64,000 bases of DNA from Mortierella alpina (Eukaryota > Mortierellomycota > Mortierellomycetes > Mortierellales > Mortierellaceae), in the NCBI GenBank assembly GCA_029449245.1, contig JANATF010000006.1:1550001-1614000 (forward strand), read 5' to 3'. Shown in pieces: positions 43,896 through 55,167 of this stretch. Within the stretch, counting starts at the first letter, position 1. The number at the start of each line of letters is the position of its first letter. Position numbers and translations under genes: made by a program. The notes beneath the pieces were generated by a model, which did no database searches, was not told where the DNA came from, and saw nothing but the letters and a program-made list of their open reading frames with translations.

Positions 43896-45325
43896 ATGTC
43901 GGCTCGCAGACCAAGCTTCCACGCGCGCATGCCTAGTATGCAGGATGTATCTGTACCCGCTAAACAGGTCATTTCTCAGCTCCAGCGCTGGTACGTGCCT
44001 GCGATCGGAGAATTTGTCGGCACGGCCATGTTTCTTTACCTCGCCGTTGGAGGAGCCGATGCTGTCACTAGAGGTGCAAGTGAAGGAACGTAGGTGAACT
44101 ATACTATACGTTGAACAGTGACTTCTGATGGGCTGTTTTGCCTCGGGTCTTGGCGCTGGTGAACTAAACACTTCCTTCCTTATACGCTCACACCAAATAT
44201 TGAAACGATCTTTTTTCATCCAAACATACACAACGTCAGCGCCATCTTGGGAGTTGCGTTCGCTTTTGGAATGGGCCTCATGGTCACTGCTTGGGGATTC
44301 GGTCGCATCAGTGGTGCGCATTTTAATCCTGCCATCACGTTGGCATGTCTGATTACAGGCAATGTTTGCGTCGGCAAGGCCGTCATGTATTTTTTTTGCC
44401 AGCTCCTGGGCGCGTGCCTAGGCGTCGCTATGGCTCGCGGAACTACTCCTCACTCTGAGCAAATTGGCCAAATCAATTACCTTGTAAGTCCTAGCTGCAG
44501 ACTTTTCGACCAGCCGCTGAAGCTATTTTATTTGAAAAAAAAGGAGGAAGGCAAGCCGCCAGTTTATGCCTGCATGCCAGCCGGAAGAAAAGTATCTGAT
44601 AATAACAACTCTGTTCCACTAACATTCTAAGCGACTAATAAGCACCCCCTTTGTGGTCACGCTAATTAGCATAATGGCGAGACCATTGCTCGCGGATTCT
44701 TTCTAGAGTTCTGGCTGACGAGCATCTTATGCTTCGTTTACCTTATGACTACAGAAGAGCGAAACAAGTCGTCCTTTATGGCTCCTTTGCCGATCGGCTT
44801 CACTCTGTTTTCATGCCATTTATTTGCTACGCGCTATACCAACTCATCTATCAACCCTGCCCGCGCATTTGCAACATCCTTGGTCTCCCGTCGGTTCACG
44901 GATGAACATTGGATTTATTGGTTCGGTAATTTTTGACAAGGGCGGAAAATGTTGCACACAGACATGAAAATGCTCCGAGATATTCTCAAGTTCACTTGGG
45001 AGGTTTACTGGAGCAGCGACCTAATTGTTCGCCCCTTTATGCTAAACTGTGCTCGACGGTTTCGTTTCGGCCGTTTTATTTTGCATCTTTCATAGGTCCT
45101 TTCGGTGGTGGAGTCGTGGCTGCGGCGCTCTACATCTTCTTTTGCTATTTCGATTTCGATATAGTCACGGCTGCGAACAAGGCTCAACTGCGCGCCGAAG
45201 CGGCCGCAGCCCCAGGAGAGATTGTCCAAGTGGATGTGGTCAGCGCCAGCGCGGCCACATCGTCCTTGGATGGGTTGGCGATCAACCCGTCAGCCGAGAC
45301 CTTGATTACCACCAGAGTTGCATAA
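43896..45325 (+). CDS. Aquaporin (orthodox water-channel type)
   Basis: MIP-family six-helix channel moving water, perhaps other small solutes, across plasma or vacuolar membrane. Exons 43896-44089, 44240-44483, 44670-44925 and 45096-45325 (307 residues), all junctions in phase. Both half-helix loops are intact: SGAHFNPAIT (Asn ~94) and NSSINPARAF (Asn ~208). EFVGTAMFLYLAVGG opens helix 1 and HWIYWFGPFGGG leads into helix 6. The Asp that aquaglyceroporins carry after the second NPAR is absent (Ala instead), and an aromatic Tyr-Trp pair follows, which favours an orthodox water channel. N- and C-terminal tails are short and Ser/Ala-rich. Transport specificity is inferred from these residues only. 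Confidence 0.94.
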
Positions 45326-47520
45326 AGTAGGAGGGGGTAGTATTTATCGGCACTAGTATATGCCCATAGTTGCAAGTCAACATAGAGCAATTCCAAAAAA
45401 TAAATCTGGAAGGCGATCAGTGTACTCCACCATTTCAAGGCTAAGGGATCTGTCTCCAAAAACGCGTTGGCTACACACGTCTGTGCTCCAATGGACAGAG
45501 TGGTTTTTAGAGCAATAGAAAGCGGTCGACTATCGACAACAAACTTCATGTTCGTCCTGGACGTTGCTCACAATAACATTAATAACGGCTTGTGTTCGAG
45601 CAGCTTTATTTGTACTACCAGCTGGATGTTTAAGCTGATGACCTTTGGCGTTACAGGGTAGCTCATAATTTGAGTTCAGGTGCTCTGAACACTGTAATAT
45701 TTCTTTCACTCGCAGTGTTGTTACTGGATATGAATGCACTACACATGCATGGGATCCAATTGCCGAAAGCGACGGTTTCTACTCATGCTGACACCAATGA
45801 CGCGAGCCTGGCAATCTGTATAAACCACATGTAGTATGTTCTACATATGATATAGTCTACAATATGGAAATCAGGAGCATCCCCCATTTCCTTGGGGTTC
45901 CAAATTGCACACCCTGGAAGGAGTACAGAAGAGCACTCAAAGTGCGTTTTTGCTAAGCGTGCGATAAATATGGTCTCACTGTTGCGCGGTGCCATTGCAT
46001 TGTTTGTTGACTTGGCCAGCCGGTCATGCAGCTTACACTATGGGGACGATCTTTTCACGGTCAACGTGGCATGAGGTACAAATTTCTTCGACTGCAGTGT
46101 AGGGCTTGGAGGGCACTCTGTTCAAAGCGCGTTTGCATTCCCAAAAGGTTCATTAAACTTGGCAGACAAAGGGCTGATGAAGAGAGTTCAAAAGCAGCGT
46201 TTGTACCTTTGATGTGGTACCACATGCTATTGACTGTGTGCCAAGTTTCTGAATTTTGATGGGATCGCGAACACACTTCGTTCCATGGGCCGGACCTTCA
46301 AGATCGCCACGTTATTTTACGGTTTTTGCTTTTTCTATTGCCGCCGCTTGTTCGTCAGCAGATGAAGGGGCTCTTTTTCTTTTGTTTCTCAACTCGAGCC
46401 GAGCAAGACAGACAAAGCCAGTTGGGATTGGTGTAAAGCAGCATGGGGAAGTGTACTGGAGGATGCAAAGTAAAAGTACGCGAATTTGAATACACAAGAA
46501 GAATATATTGTTTTTTTGTAATGTGTTCTATATCAAGAAAGGACCCTCCTGACAATCAAGCTACGAGCATACAAGCACCTGTGCTGGCACACATTCCGAT
46601 AGAAGCAGAAGCCTGGCGAAGAAATAAATGGAGAGCATCCAAACGTTCGCGTCCCAGACCGAATATACCTATTACAAAAGCGCTCAAAACGGACAGGCAC
46701 ACAGAGAGATATACAATTGACAGATAATCAGACAGATGGACAGACAGACACCCAAGAGAGACAGGAAGAACCATATTGTCAATAGTAAAGACCAAATGAA
46801 CCCTAAACTCGGCGTTTTTTTCGCCGGTTTCTTTTGGGAAATATTTGAAGGTGGGCAATGGGTAGACTAGACTGTGCAGCGGCTCGTAACGTCTGCTGTC
46901 ACCTTTTTTGTTATTCAATCGATCCTATTACTAGCGGCAAGGGGCCGTGCTCTTTGGACTCGATCATGATTCAAAGAACTAGGGACCGAAATTGCGCGCT
47001 CAGGAAAAACGAGAAAACGGACTGTCTGCGGCTTCTTGGAGTGGGTGTGGGTCATCTTCAACAGACTGGGCGCCGAGAGCGTGAATGAGTCGAATCAAGT
47101 TGCCTGTCTGCGTCTTTTGCGAGGTCCAAGACCTGTTTGAGCAGTTAGTATCGGGGGGAAAGACATTGAGGAGAGGGGCATCTTAGGGAGACAAACACAC
47201 GTTCAAGGTACTGTACATCTCACCATACAATAGATCATCTTGCAATTTTTCATATAATACTCAGCGACATTTTGCCCACCTCCCCCAGCTGAGAGTGTGC
47301 CTTTTTTCTCTGCCTCAACCTTCTCTTTACCTTTTGCTCCACTCCTCTCATTTCCCCCATTCACGACACCAATAATCAGTTACTCATTGTCTTCCATTAG
47401 CTTCTTCAATTCGCAATTGGCCATTGCTCAAAGTTCCCCCGCACTATCTTTACGTAAACGACAATCCTTCTTCCTCTTCATAATAGTCGTACCTGGGCGT
47501 ATCCCCCCTATCCATATCAA
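45326..47520. other. Gene-poor region between aquaporin and monooxygenase
   Basis: About 2.2 kb. A minus-strand frame from 45549 runs antisense into aquaporin exon 4 and codes a hydrophobic peptide; it is unproven. GACA-type short repeats occur near 46,690-46,755. A CT-rich leader with CCTCC runs lies at 47,280-47,400 before the monooxygenase ATG. No RNA gene or element recognised. Confidence 0.45.
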
Positions 47521-50114
47521 ATGACCACCCACCCAAATACACAAAACTCAATGAGTTACTCGCACAAGTCAGCCATGTCTGCCCCAAGCATGATAAGGTC
47601 GCCCACCCTCCCACCAACAAACAACACAACGACCTCATTCTCCACCACTTACTCTAGTTTCTCTTCCGGATACCCATACTCTTCCAACATGCGAGAGGAG
47701 GCCACGTTCAAAGTTTTGATTGTGGGCGCAGGCATCGGTGGACTGATGCTTGGATACTGCCTTGAGCGCGCTGGAATCGACTATATTATATTGGAGAGAA
47801 TGAATCACTTCCCAGTGCCCAGGGCTACCATCCAACTGACTTCCAACACCCTGCATCTGATTGAGCAGCTGGGGTTGCTCGACGAGATCATGAAAATCGC
47901 AAAACCTGTGTCTCAGGTGGTACTGCGCAAGCACAACATGTCCATCATCGGCAGTATTGATTGTCGATACGTCAAGCAAAGGTAAGAAAAAACATCGCTG
48001 CAGTGTGTTTCTCAGGGCTATGTTCCTGTCGTTGCAATGACGGCTCCAGGGTCTAGACTTAAGCAATAGCCGTTCAAAATGCGGGGTCTATTTCTGTTTG
48101 TTGTTGATTATTTTTCGTGGGTGCACACTTCTCTGTACCTGAATGCAATTATGGAATGTGGGCCTTGTGCAACCACCCCTCCTGTCCTCCCTTTTTTATT
48201 TACCGTCTTCAATCCGTGTGTCCGCATTTAAATGCACTTGTTGATATCGGCCCCATCCTCTGCCCTGGTTCTGCCATCCTTTGAGCAATTTAAAGATGGA
48301 GTCCAGATGGATACGGATAGAGCCGGATGGAGATTGAACTTGGTCCGCTCCTCCCGCCTCTCCCCAGCATCTTTGCCGGTCCTTTTCACCCCCGCCACCG
48401 CCTCATGCCTTCAGTGAGCGTGCGTGGCTGATAATCGCGATCCTCCCTAGTGTATCAGGGTTCCTTTGCCCATCATATATTTTCCTTCTGCGGGCTTTCT
48501 CATTGTTTATACGGGTAGCCGTTAACCGTTGTTTTTTTTTTTTTGCTCTCAAGCACATGGTCTCACTTCACTCAACGCTCTCTTTCTCTTTTGTGCTCCT
48601 TTATACCATCGGCTATTATGTAAACAGACATGGCTACTACTCCTACATAGTTCAACGGACTGAGTTCTGCAAAATCCTATACTCAAGAATGCGCGAAGGA
48701 TGCGTCCAATGGGGCCGATACGTACTCGAGGTTGTCAGTGGCAACGGAGGTGTTCAATGCCGCTGCGCAAATGGTCATGTCGAGCAAGGAGACGTCCTCG
48801 TAGGTGCTGACGGTGCCCACAGTGCCGTCCGCCAGAACATGTACAAGACTTTGAGAGATAAAGGGATCCTGCCCAAGGTAGATTCAGAGTGCTTAAAATT
48901 CACCCAGAATGCCATCATGGGATCGACCGAACCCATGGACGTGGATCTGTTCCCTGACGTGGGGAAAGAATTTGGAGACGTTCATATTGTCATTGGCAAA
49001 GAGTCCCCATACACTGTAAGTAACAGGCGATGCTTTGATAACGCGATTCTAGAGATTGGGAAAGGCAGAGAGGAAGAAGGCAACTCACAACGTATTCTCA
49101 TTTGATTTCACGCGTCTTGTGCAAAATAGATGTGGATCACTCCTGCTCTTGGCAATACCATCAATTGGTGCGTCACTGGGCCTATGTTGACCTCAAACAG
49201 GACCGAGGAGAACTTTATGGTCTCTGGCTTTGGACCAGAAGAAGCTGAAAAGACTTGCCAGATGATCAAGCACCTCCAAATCCCGTACGGCGGAACCTTA
49301 GAGAGACTAATCAAGAACACAACAAGAAACAACATCAACAAGATCCTGGTAGAGGAGAAGGTAACGATGTGGAACTAGATGAAAGTCTTGACTACTGCAC
49401 GACAGTCTTGCTGCGCGCAATTGCTGAACGGCGCATGCTCTGATTATTTTTATATAGTATTACAAGACCTGGTACTACGGACGCACAGTGCTCATTGGTG
49501 AAGGTCCGTTCATCCTCTGCGCCTGTCCTTTCTACTACTTGCCTGGCCCTGTGAACTAACGTTTGTTTTGTTCTATTTACTTGCACCTGTGCTCAATCCA
49601 TAATGGATCTATGATTGTAACATCAGCCTGCCACAAGGTAAAAAGACGGCAAAGCAAAATGGACTACTCCATCCTGACCATGTTAAGACCATATATTTTG
49701 GATTCTAACATCAAACTTTTGAATTTATCACTGCAGTTTGTGTCGTTCTCAGGTCAGGGAGCCGAGCAGGCTATTCTCGACGCGGTCAGTCTAGTGAATC
49801 TCTTTCACAAGATTGAGCATCCATACCCTCTGCAAGCGATCACCAGCGCGTTCGAAAAGTACCATCTCGAGCGGCTGCCCGCGACCAAAGCTGCCATTCA
49901 GACATCAGGTCAACTTGCTGGTTTGATCAACCGACAGGGATGGAGTGCAGATCTTAAGCGCAAAATGGTATTTAACCTGCCGACCTGGATCCAAGCAGTG
50001 TCCATTGACAAGATGCAAGTAAGGCCACAGTTGGACTTTTTGCCACTGATTATGGACCGAGGATCCAAGTCTGTGCGGTCGCTCAGTCTTAAGAGTACCT
50101 CGGGAGGACAATGA
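47521..50114 (+). CDS. FAD-dependent monooxygenase (aromatic hydroxylase type) with an 11-base microexon
   Basis: Flavoprotein hydroxylase of the p-hydroxybenzoate hydroxylase fold; substrate unknown. Six exons: 47521-47981, 48628-49015, 49130-49360, 49458-49503, 49627-49637 and 49737-50114 (504 residues). The dinucleotide fold VLIVGAGIGGLMLGYCLE starts near residue 65, with the ribose-binding Glu in YIILER. VGADGAHSAVRQ is the DG motif. The third FAD motif, usually GDACH in this group, reads GEACHKF and is spread over three exons, with ACHK coming from the 11-base exon 49627-49637. GQGAEQAILDAVSLVNL completes the signature. The ~55-residue N-terminal extension is Ser/Thr-rich. Intron 1 (646 bases) is far longer than any other here. 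The donor after exon 4 (GTCCGT) is weak. Confidence 0.88.
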
Positions 50115-50438
50115 AGATGCCTCTGAGAACAAAGGAGATCCACAACAAACACAAGTTTTCAGTTGCACCAGTTTTATTGTGCTGTAATATACATTGAACT
50201 TGCAATGCTCCAGAGCCGCGTGTTCTACCCGCCCAGCTCGCCAAATCAGGGCGGGCTACAGTTGCCGCGTCAGGAGAGCGCTCAGTAGATTGTCCAAACC
50301 GCGCTGACCGACGAGGAAAAAATAAAGACCTAATCCAAAGACGGTCACTATTATTAAAAAAAAAAGAAAAAGGTTGGCCATTCATTCACGTTGCTCCCTT
50401 ACCCATCAACAATACCCTACTCTCCTTGTAATACCACT
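50115..50438. other. Intergenic between monooxygenase and ZCCHC9-like gene
   Basis: 324 bases holding the monooxygenase 3' end and the zinc-knuckle gene's promoter. A short A-rich run at 50356-50370 is the only notable sequence. Confidence 0.4.
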
Positions 50439-51341
50439 ATGACTCGATACACAAAACTAGAGCGGAAACGACATGTCGACACCTCTGATTCCTTTGAAGT
50501 GACTCCCTTGATGCCCTCTAAGACGATCAAGTCTGAGGCGCCCGCAGCACCCTCAGAGACAGCAAAGCCCGAAAACACTGACAACAAGAAGAGAAAGGCC
50601 GAGCCATCAGAGTCTGCAACAACCGCATCAACCAACACAGAGAATGGGCCTGGTCCTGCTAAGAAGGTCAAAGGAAAGAAAGGCACCGGCAAAACTCAGG
50701 GTAACGATGGCAATGGGAAGGAGCAAGGTAAGGGCTGTGGACAATGTATTGCGCTTGGACTTTAGATGTAAGAAAATGAGAGAGTTTCTGACTTTTGACA
50801 TATTACTATGGTCCTTTCAGACAAGTCGGCAAAATCCGAAAAGCGTCGTTTAAGAAGACAGAAGGAGAGGAGCAATGGATCGGTATGCTTTGCCTGCCGC
50901 AAGACTGGACACAGTGCCAAGAACTGCAAGGAATCGACGGGTGTTGGAATGTGCTATAGCTGTGGATCGCTGGAACACACGACCAAGGACTGCAAAAAGT
51001 TGTCCAAGGACGGCAACAGATTCAAGTTTGCCACCTGTTTTGTCTGCAAGGAACAAGGACACCTTGCAGGAGCGTGTCCCAAGAACGAGAAGGGACTGTA
51101 CCCCAAGGGTGGATCATGTCGTTTCTGTAATAAGGTCGATCATCTGGCAAGGGACTGCACACTGACCAAGGAGGAAGTGGGCACATTTACGCTGGGCAAG
51201 ATTGATTTGGTCCAAGGCGCGGATGACGATGATTTCCATATCTTTGTGGATGAGAAGCGCAAGCTGACGGAAGAGCAAAAGGCGATCAAGAAGATGGTCA
51301 AGGCGCCTGTCAAGCCTGCAAAGAAGGTTGTGTCATTCTAG
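50439..51341 (+). CDS. ZCCHC9: CCHC zinc-knuckle protein, ZCCHC9-like
   Basis: Exons 50439-50727 and 50821-51341 (269 residues, like human ZCCHC9). Residues ~1-95 are Lys/Ser/Glu-rich and disordered with bipartite nuclear signals (NKKRKAEP, AKKVKGKKG). Four CCHC knuckles follow with C-x2-C-x4-H-x4-C spacing: CFACRKTGHSAKNC, CYSCGSLEHTTKDC, CFVCKEQGHLAGAC and CRFCNKVDHLARDC. The spacing between knuckles, the KRRLRRQKER segment before the first and the acidic DDDDFHIFVDEKRK end after the last all match ZCCHC9, a nucleolar RNA-binding protein. RNA or single-stranded DNA binding is expected from the family. The 93-base intron separates the disordered part from the knuckles. Confidence 0.88.
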
Positions 51342-51808
51342 AAGCGCTCATTTTGGAAAGAAGTGAAAAAAACAAAGATATTCAAGACTTGATCGGACAA
51401 TTGAATCGTTCGAGGACGGCGCTTGTGGATCTATGCACCTCCTGCTGTGGCCCGCATCCATGCATAAAGCATAGTGGAAAGTATCATGGGGCGGAAGAAG
51501 TTCCTCCTTTCTTTGTAGAAAGCGGTTGTCCATAAATGGACCAAAAAAAACAGTGACTCGCTTCTGTCATAGCACGGCAAGGCGAGTCTCCGCCCAACAA
51601 ACCAAAGACGATCTTCGATTCGAATCCAATTGTCGTTGCTGATCGCTCCGGGAAAAGAAAGTTTGCTTCCGTTGGATTCAACCCGCGCTACATCTACGTC
51701 TCTTTTGCTCCTCTTGCGATTCTCTGTCTCTCCTTCCCTCTCTTCTCTTTCTCACTCCTCCCATCCCAATCTTGACAACTAAAATACCACTCCGCCTGAC
51801 CCGCCACA
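51342..51808. other. Intergenic, GrpE promoter side
   Basis: 467 bases. A strong CT-rich leader (51,695-51,780) runs up to the GrpE ATG. No other feature seen. Confidence 0.45.
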
Positions 51809-52668
51809 ATGTCCCTGTCTATGCTGTCGTCGTCCCTCAAGGGTTCTGTCCTCAAGACTGTCCGTGTCGCAGCCATCACATCCGCATCAAAACCATCTGC
51901 CATCTGGACTTCTAGATTCTACTCGACTGAGAACAACAGTAACAACACCAAGAAGGAAGAGCCAGCAGCAGCAAACGGAGCAGACACTGGAGCATCATCC
52001 ACCGAAGCAGGAGCAGATCAGGCAGACAACGGAAAGGCCGCTCTTGAGGAGGCATTGGCCGCTAAGGATAAGCAGCTTCTCGATTGCAAGGTACAGAAGA
52101 GAAAGGGTCATGCCAACCTACACTCGCGTCGCTTGTTGTGCAGCTCATCGATCACTTCAAAAGTGGCTTCTCCTTTCTCACAAAAAGTCTTGCTTCACCC
52201 GTTCTTTCTTGGCACCTATTGTTGTAACAGGATCGCTTGTTGCGCACCCTTGCAGATATGGAGAACCTCCGTACTAGGACCGCCAAGGAGGTCGCCAACA
52301 GCAAGGATTACTCGATCCAAAAGTTCGCCAAGGATCTCCTCGATACCGCCGATATTCTGACCCTTGCCATCAAGAACGTTCCTCAGGAGGAGATCGTGGA
52401 GAGCTCTGATAACACCCACCTCAAGAATCTTCACACTGGTGTCTCAATGACCAGAGATGAGCTCTTGAAGACGCTGAAGCGATATGGAGTCGAGTCGTTC
52501 GACCCCATGAACGAGAAGTTCGACCCCAACCTTCACCAGGCCAACTTCCAGGTTCCCATGCCCGGCATGGAGCCCGGCACTGTGTTTGATGTTCAAAAAA
52601 TCGGCTTCATGATCAAGGGACGTGTTCTCCGGCCGGCACAGGTCGGTGTCGTTCAGTCGACCGACTAA
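51809..52668 (+). CDS. MGE1: Mitochondrial GrpE nucleotide exchange factor
   Basis: Releases ADP from mitochondrial Hsp70 in the import motor and folding cycle of the matrix. Exons 51809-52090 and 52231-52668 (239 residues), intron 140 bases. The first ~38 residues are a presequence with Ser/Arg/Lys and no acids, with an RFYST cleavage-type motif. An Ala/Glu-rich stretch precedes the long dimer helix (ALEEALAAKDKQLLDCKDRLLRTLADMENLRTRT). The conserved GrpE blocks are all present: FAKDLLDTADILTLAI, HTGVSMTRDELLKTLKRYGVE, FDPNLHQANFQVP, PGTVFDVQKIGFMIKGRVLRPAQVGVV. The intron falls inside the long helix. The call is secure. Confidence 0.96.
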
Positions 52669-52934
52669 CTAAATATCCACATCGAATTTGGTTACCAGGA
52701 GGATTGAGGGATCGAGTCAGTTATCGCCTTCGTGGGAAAGTGGGGGAGGTTTGTTTTGGTTCATTATTATAGTACTTTAGAGCATCGTTCTTTCATCGCT
52801 GCAGAAACAAAGAAAGTGAGGCGAAATGAACATCTTATACATCACGCCCATGCGACTCTCTTGGACCATGGTTGTGAGGTAAGAGTGGTTCTATTGCTCC
52901 GGCTGTTCCAAAGCTCAGGAAGGGTGTGTAAAAA

Positions 52935-53492
52935 TTATGAAGAGCCCGCAGCCGATCCTGCGTCCTTTTTGATATTCGGAATCTCGTCATCGTCCGTGAT
53001 ACCAAGGTTCTTCCTTCTACGCTCCTCTCGTAAAGACTCCATCTAAGTGCAGAGAAAATAACCAATTTGAGAACTAGTGTTAGTCTGTCTGTCTGTCTAC
53101 CACTGCGTGCTGCGCTGTGAACTTGAGTTCAGCTGTCGATCGGAACACTTTTTACGGGATTGCCCTTTCCGCGTAATACTTGCCCACTTCTTTTTGCAGT
53201 CTGTGTAGTCCTTGAAGAATCGCGTGCAGCGTCGCTTGTCATAGTTGTTCTCGTCCATGCACTTCATAGACGCCTTGGTCTGCGCTTGACATGGGTCCAG
53301 GTACTGAGATTGTGCTTTGGCGTAGTAGCCCTTGTTGAACTCCTTGATTTCCTCGTCTGATGTCACAATGTGCTCATGGCGCTTGCGAGGTCCCCGAGGA
53401 ACTCCATCGGCGGGTTTCTGGGTTGGGTTGCTGGTCGTGGTGGTGTTGTTTCCTCTTGAACGGGGAGCTGGCTCTGTTGTGGCTGCTGACAT
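52935..53492 (-). CDS. COX23: Twin CX9C protein, COX23/CHCHD7-like, with a GC-AG intron
   Basis: Small intermembrane-space protein imported by Mia40/Erv1; yeast Cox23 is needed for cytochrome oxidase assembly. Exons 53492-53184 and 53042-52935 (138 residues). The coiled-coil-helix-coiled-coil-helix core has Cys at ~68, 78, 89 and 99 (DPCQAQTKASMKC and CTRFFKDYTDC), both CX9C. FNKGY...SQYLDPC and the KKKWMESLREERRRK tail match Cox23 rather than Cox17 or Mic proteins. The tail is only produced if the intron starts with GCAAGT directly after the Trp codon (53183) and ends with CACTTAG. Without splicing the frame would run on for 28 unrelated residues. The gene is divergent from an F-box gene over 184 bases. 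Confidence 0.88.
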
Positions 53493-53676
53493 TACTGGTA
53501 GGTTTTTCTCTTTTTACTTTAAACGGAAGCAAGAAGGCAAAGGTAAAGTCATTCATTGCTTGAGGTCCTCAAGACAACCGCTGGGGCACCGGAGAAGCGC
53601 ACGACATCGCAGTTGCTGCACGTTAATTTTCGTGTTCTTGACAAGACGTTGCACTCGCTCAAATACACCATAGACC
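53493..53676. promoter_or_regulatory. Short bidirectional promoter, COX23-like / F-box
   Basis: Only 184 bases separate the two divergent ATGs, so both genes probably share promoter elements. No TATA box or known site is obvious. Confidence 0.6.
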
Positions 53677-55167
53677 ATGTCAGCTAATCCATTGGACATT
53701 CCTGAAATTCTCAGGCACATTCAGGAATACCTTCCCACCTGCAGCCTCGCCTGTTGCCTTCGAGTATGCCGTCAGTGGCATGCAGTTATTCTTCCATTCA
53801 TCTGGGAAAACGTTCGATGTTCGTCCACACCGCCGCTGCCCGCCGCAGTTCAAAAGCACGCCCACTTGATAAGAAGTCTTCAGCTGTACGAGATCACGCC
53901 ACACACAGCGCTTACGTTCCTTCGCAGCGATGTGGCACTCTCTCGTTTGACACGGTTGGATGTTGAGACTGCTGAGAGAAGCGTCGCCGAGGCCACTGCA
54001 ACCCTTTTGCAGCAAAGCTCCACTTTGGTCCATATAACAGTAACTCGCATCAACAAAGACATGCAGATACCGCTCTTAAAAGCCATTGCAGACCATCCGA
54101 CGCCTCTGCTGTCCCTGAATTTTCGTGGCTCGACCCTCAACTGGCTTAGCTGGAACAGTCTCTGGCGCGCCTGCACCCGTGCCGAAAACTTGACGCTGGA
54201 GGAACTATGGCACACGTTCGAGGATACACCCCCTACAACAGACCCGCGTTGCGAATTCGGCACACTCGACTTTTCAAGGATCAAGAACCTCACCCTAAGC
54301 TATCTGGGCGTTCCAGACTCTAGCCAACTCGCGCTCGTCGCCAGGTGCAATCAACTGGAGAGTTTAATATGGGATCCCGATCTGGATTGGATTCTCTCGC
54401 CGACGTCTTCTCCTGCCTTTCAACTGGACGATCTAGTTCCAACAGGCTGTTGGCGTCATATCAGAAGACTACACTGGAATACTGACGAGGCGGAAATCAA
54501 AGATGAGGTCCTAGCGACAATCCTTAACTCCATAAATGTTGCCCACGATGGCGGCAGCATGGTGGATGGCGGGGCGCAGATACAGGAACTGATGCTTATT
54601 CCCCAAGGATTCGGTTGCCATTCTATGCAGGCTCTTGAACGACACTTCTCCACCCTCACTCATTTTAGAGTAGGCCCACGCTTCCGAACAAGCCAAAACC
54701 CACGTTTTGTGAGTGAAGCGACGCAAAGAATTCTTGCCTCGTGCCCACACCTCGTCGAGTTCCATGGCTCGCTGTTCTGGAGTAGCGACCTTCTCGAGGG
54801 AGAATTCGCGTGTCCGTGGGCTTGCTCCGCACGACTGAAGGCGATAACGTTGAGAATCGCCATCGATGCTACCACGGAGGAACAGCGCGTGCTCCATAAT
54901 CGGGCAGTGCTGGCACAACTAGGAAAGATGACGTCTTTGGAGGCGCTTGATCTGTCTGCAACGAACCTTGAAGTACTGCCGGGAAGTCCAAAAGTTTGCG
55001 AGTTGTCGTTGAGATTGGAGCATGGACTGGGTTCGCTTCGAGGACTCAACAAACTGATCAGAGTAGATTTTGTCGATGCCAATGACTTTGACGAAGAAGA
55101 AAGGGAATGGGTAGCGCTCTACTTTCAAGACGTGAAATATACCTGGGCAAGGGCCGCCGTGCACTAG
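53677..55167 (+). CDS. F-box protein with leucine-rich-repeat-like body
   Basis: Single exon, 496 residues. The F-box is at the extreme N-terminus: PLDIPEILRHIQEYLP, then CLRVCRQWHAVILPFIWENV (residues ~5-47), with the Trp-x-x-Val/Leu end typical of fungal F-boxes. The body has irregular LRR-like strands (LIRSLQLYEI, LTRLDVETAE, LVHITVTRINK, LLSLNFRGSTLNWL, IKNLTLSYLG, LEALDLSATNLEVLP). It is likely an SCF substrate adaptor of unknown target. It resembles the 16.5 kb F-box gene in plan, including a LRLEHGLGSLRGLNKL-type C-terminal segment (compare LLLLEHGLEKLKTWKNLRYI there), suggesting a common ancestor. The start follows a short leader shared with COX23. Confidence 0.88.
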   Translation: MSANPLDIPEILRHIQEYLPTCSLACCLRVCRQWHAVILPFIWENVRCSSTPPLPAAVQKHAHLIRSLQLYEITPHTALTFLRSDVALSRLTRLDVETAERSVAEATATLLQQSSTLVHITVTRINKDMQIPLLKAIADHPTPLLSLNFRGSTLNWLSWNSLWRACTRAENLTLEELWHTFEDTPPTTDPRCEFGTLDFSRIKNLTLSYLGVPDSSQLALVARCNQLESLIWDPDLDWILSPTSSPAFQLDDLVPTGCWRHIRRLHWNTDEAEIKDEVLATILNSINVAHDGGSMVDGGAQIQELMLIPQGFGCHSMQALERHFSTLTHFRVGPRFRTSQNPRFVSEATQRILASCPHLVEFHGSLFWSSDLLEGEFACPWACSARLKAITLRIAIDATTEEQRVLHNRAVLAQLGKMTSLEALDLSATNLEVLPGSPKVCELSLRLEHGLGSLRGLNKLIRVDFVDANDFDEEEREWVALYFQDVKYTWARAAVH

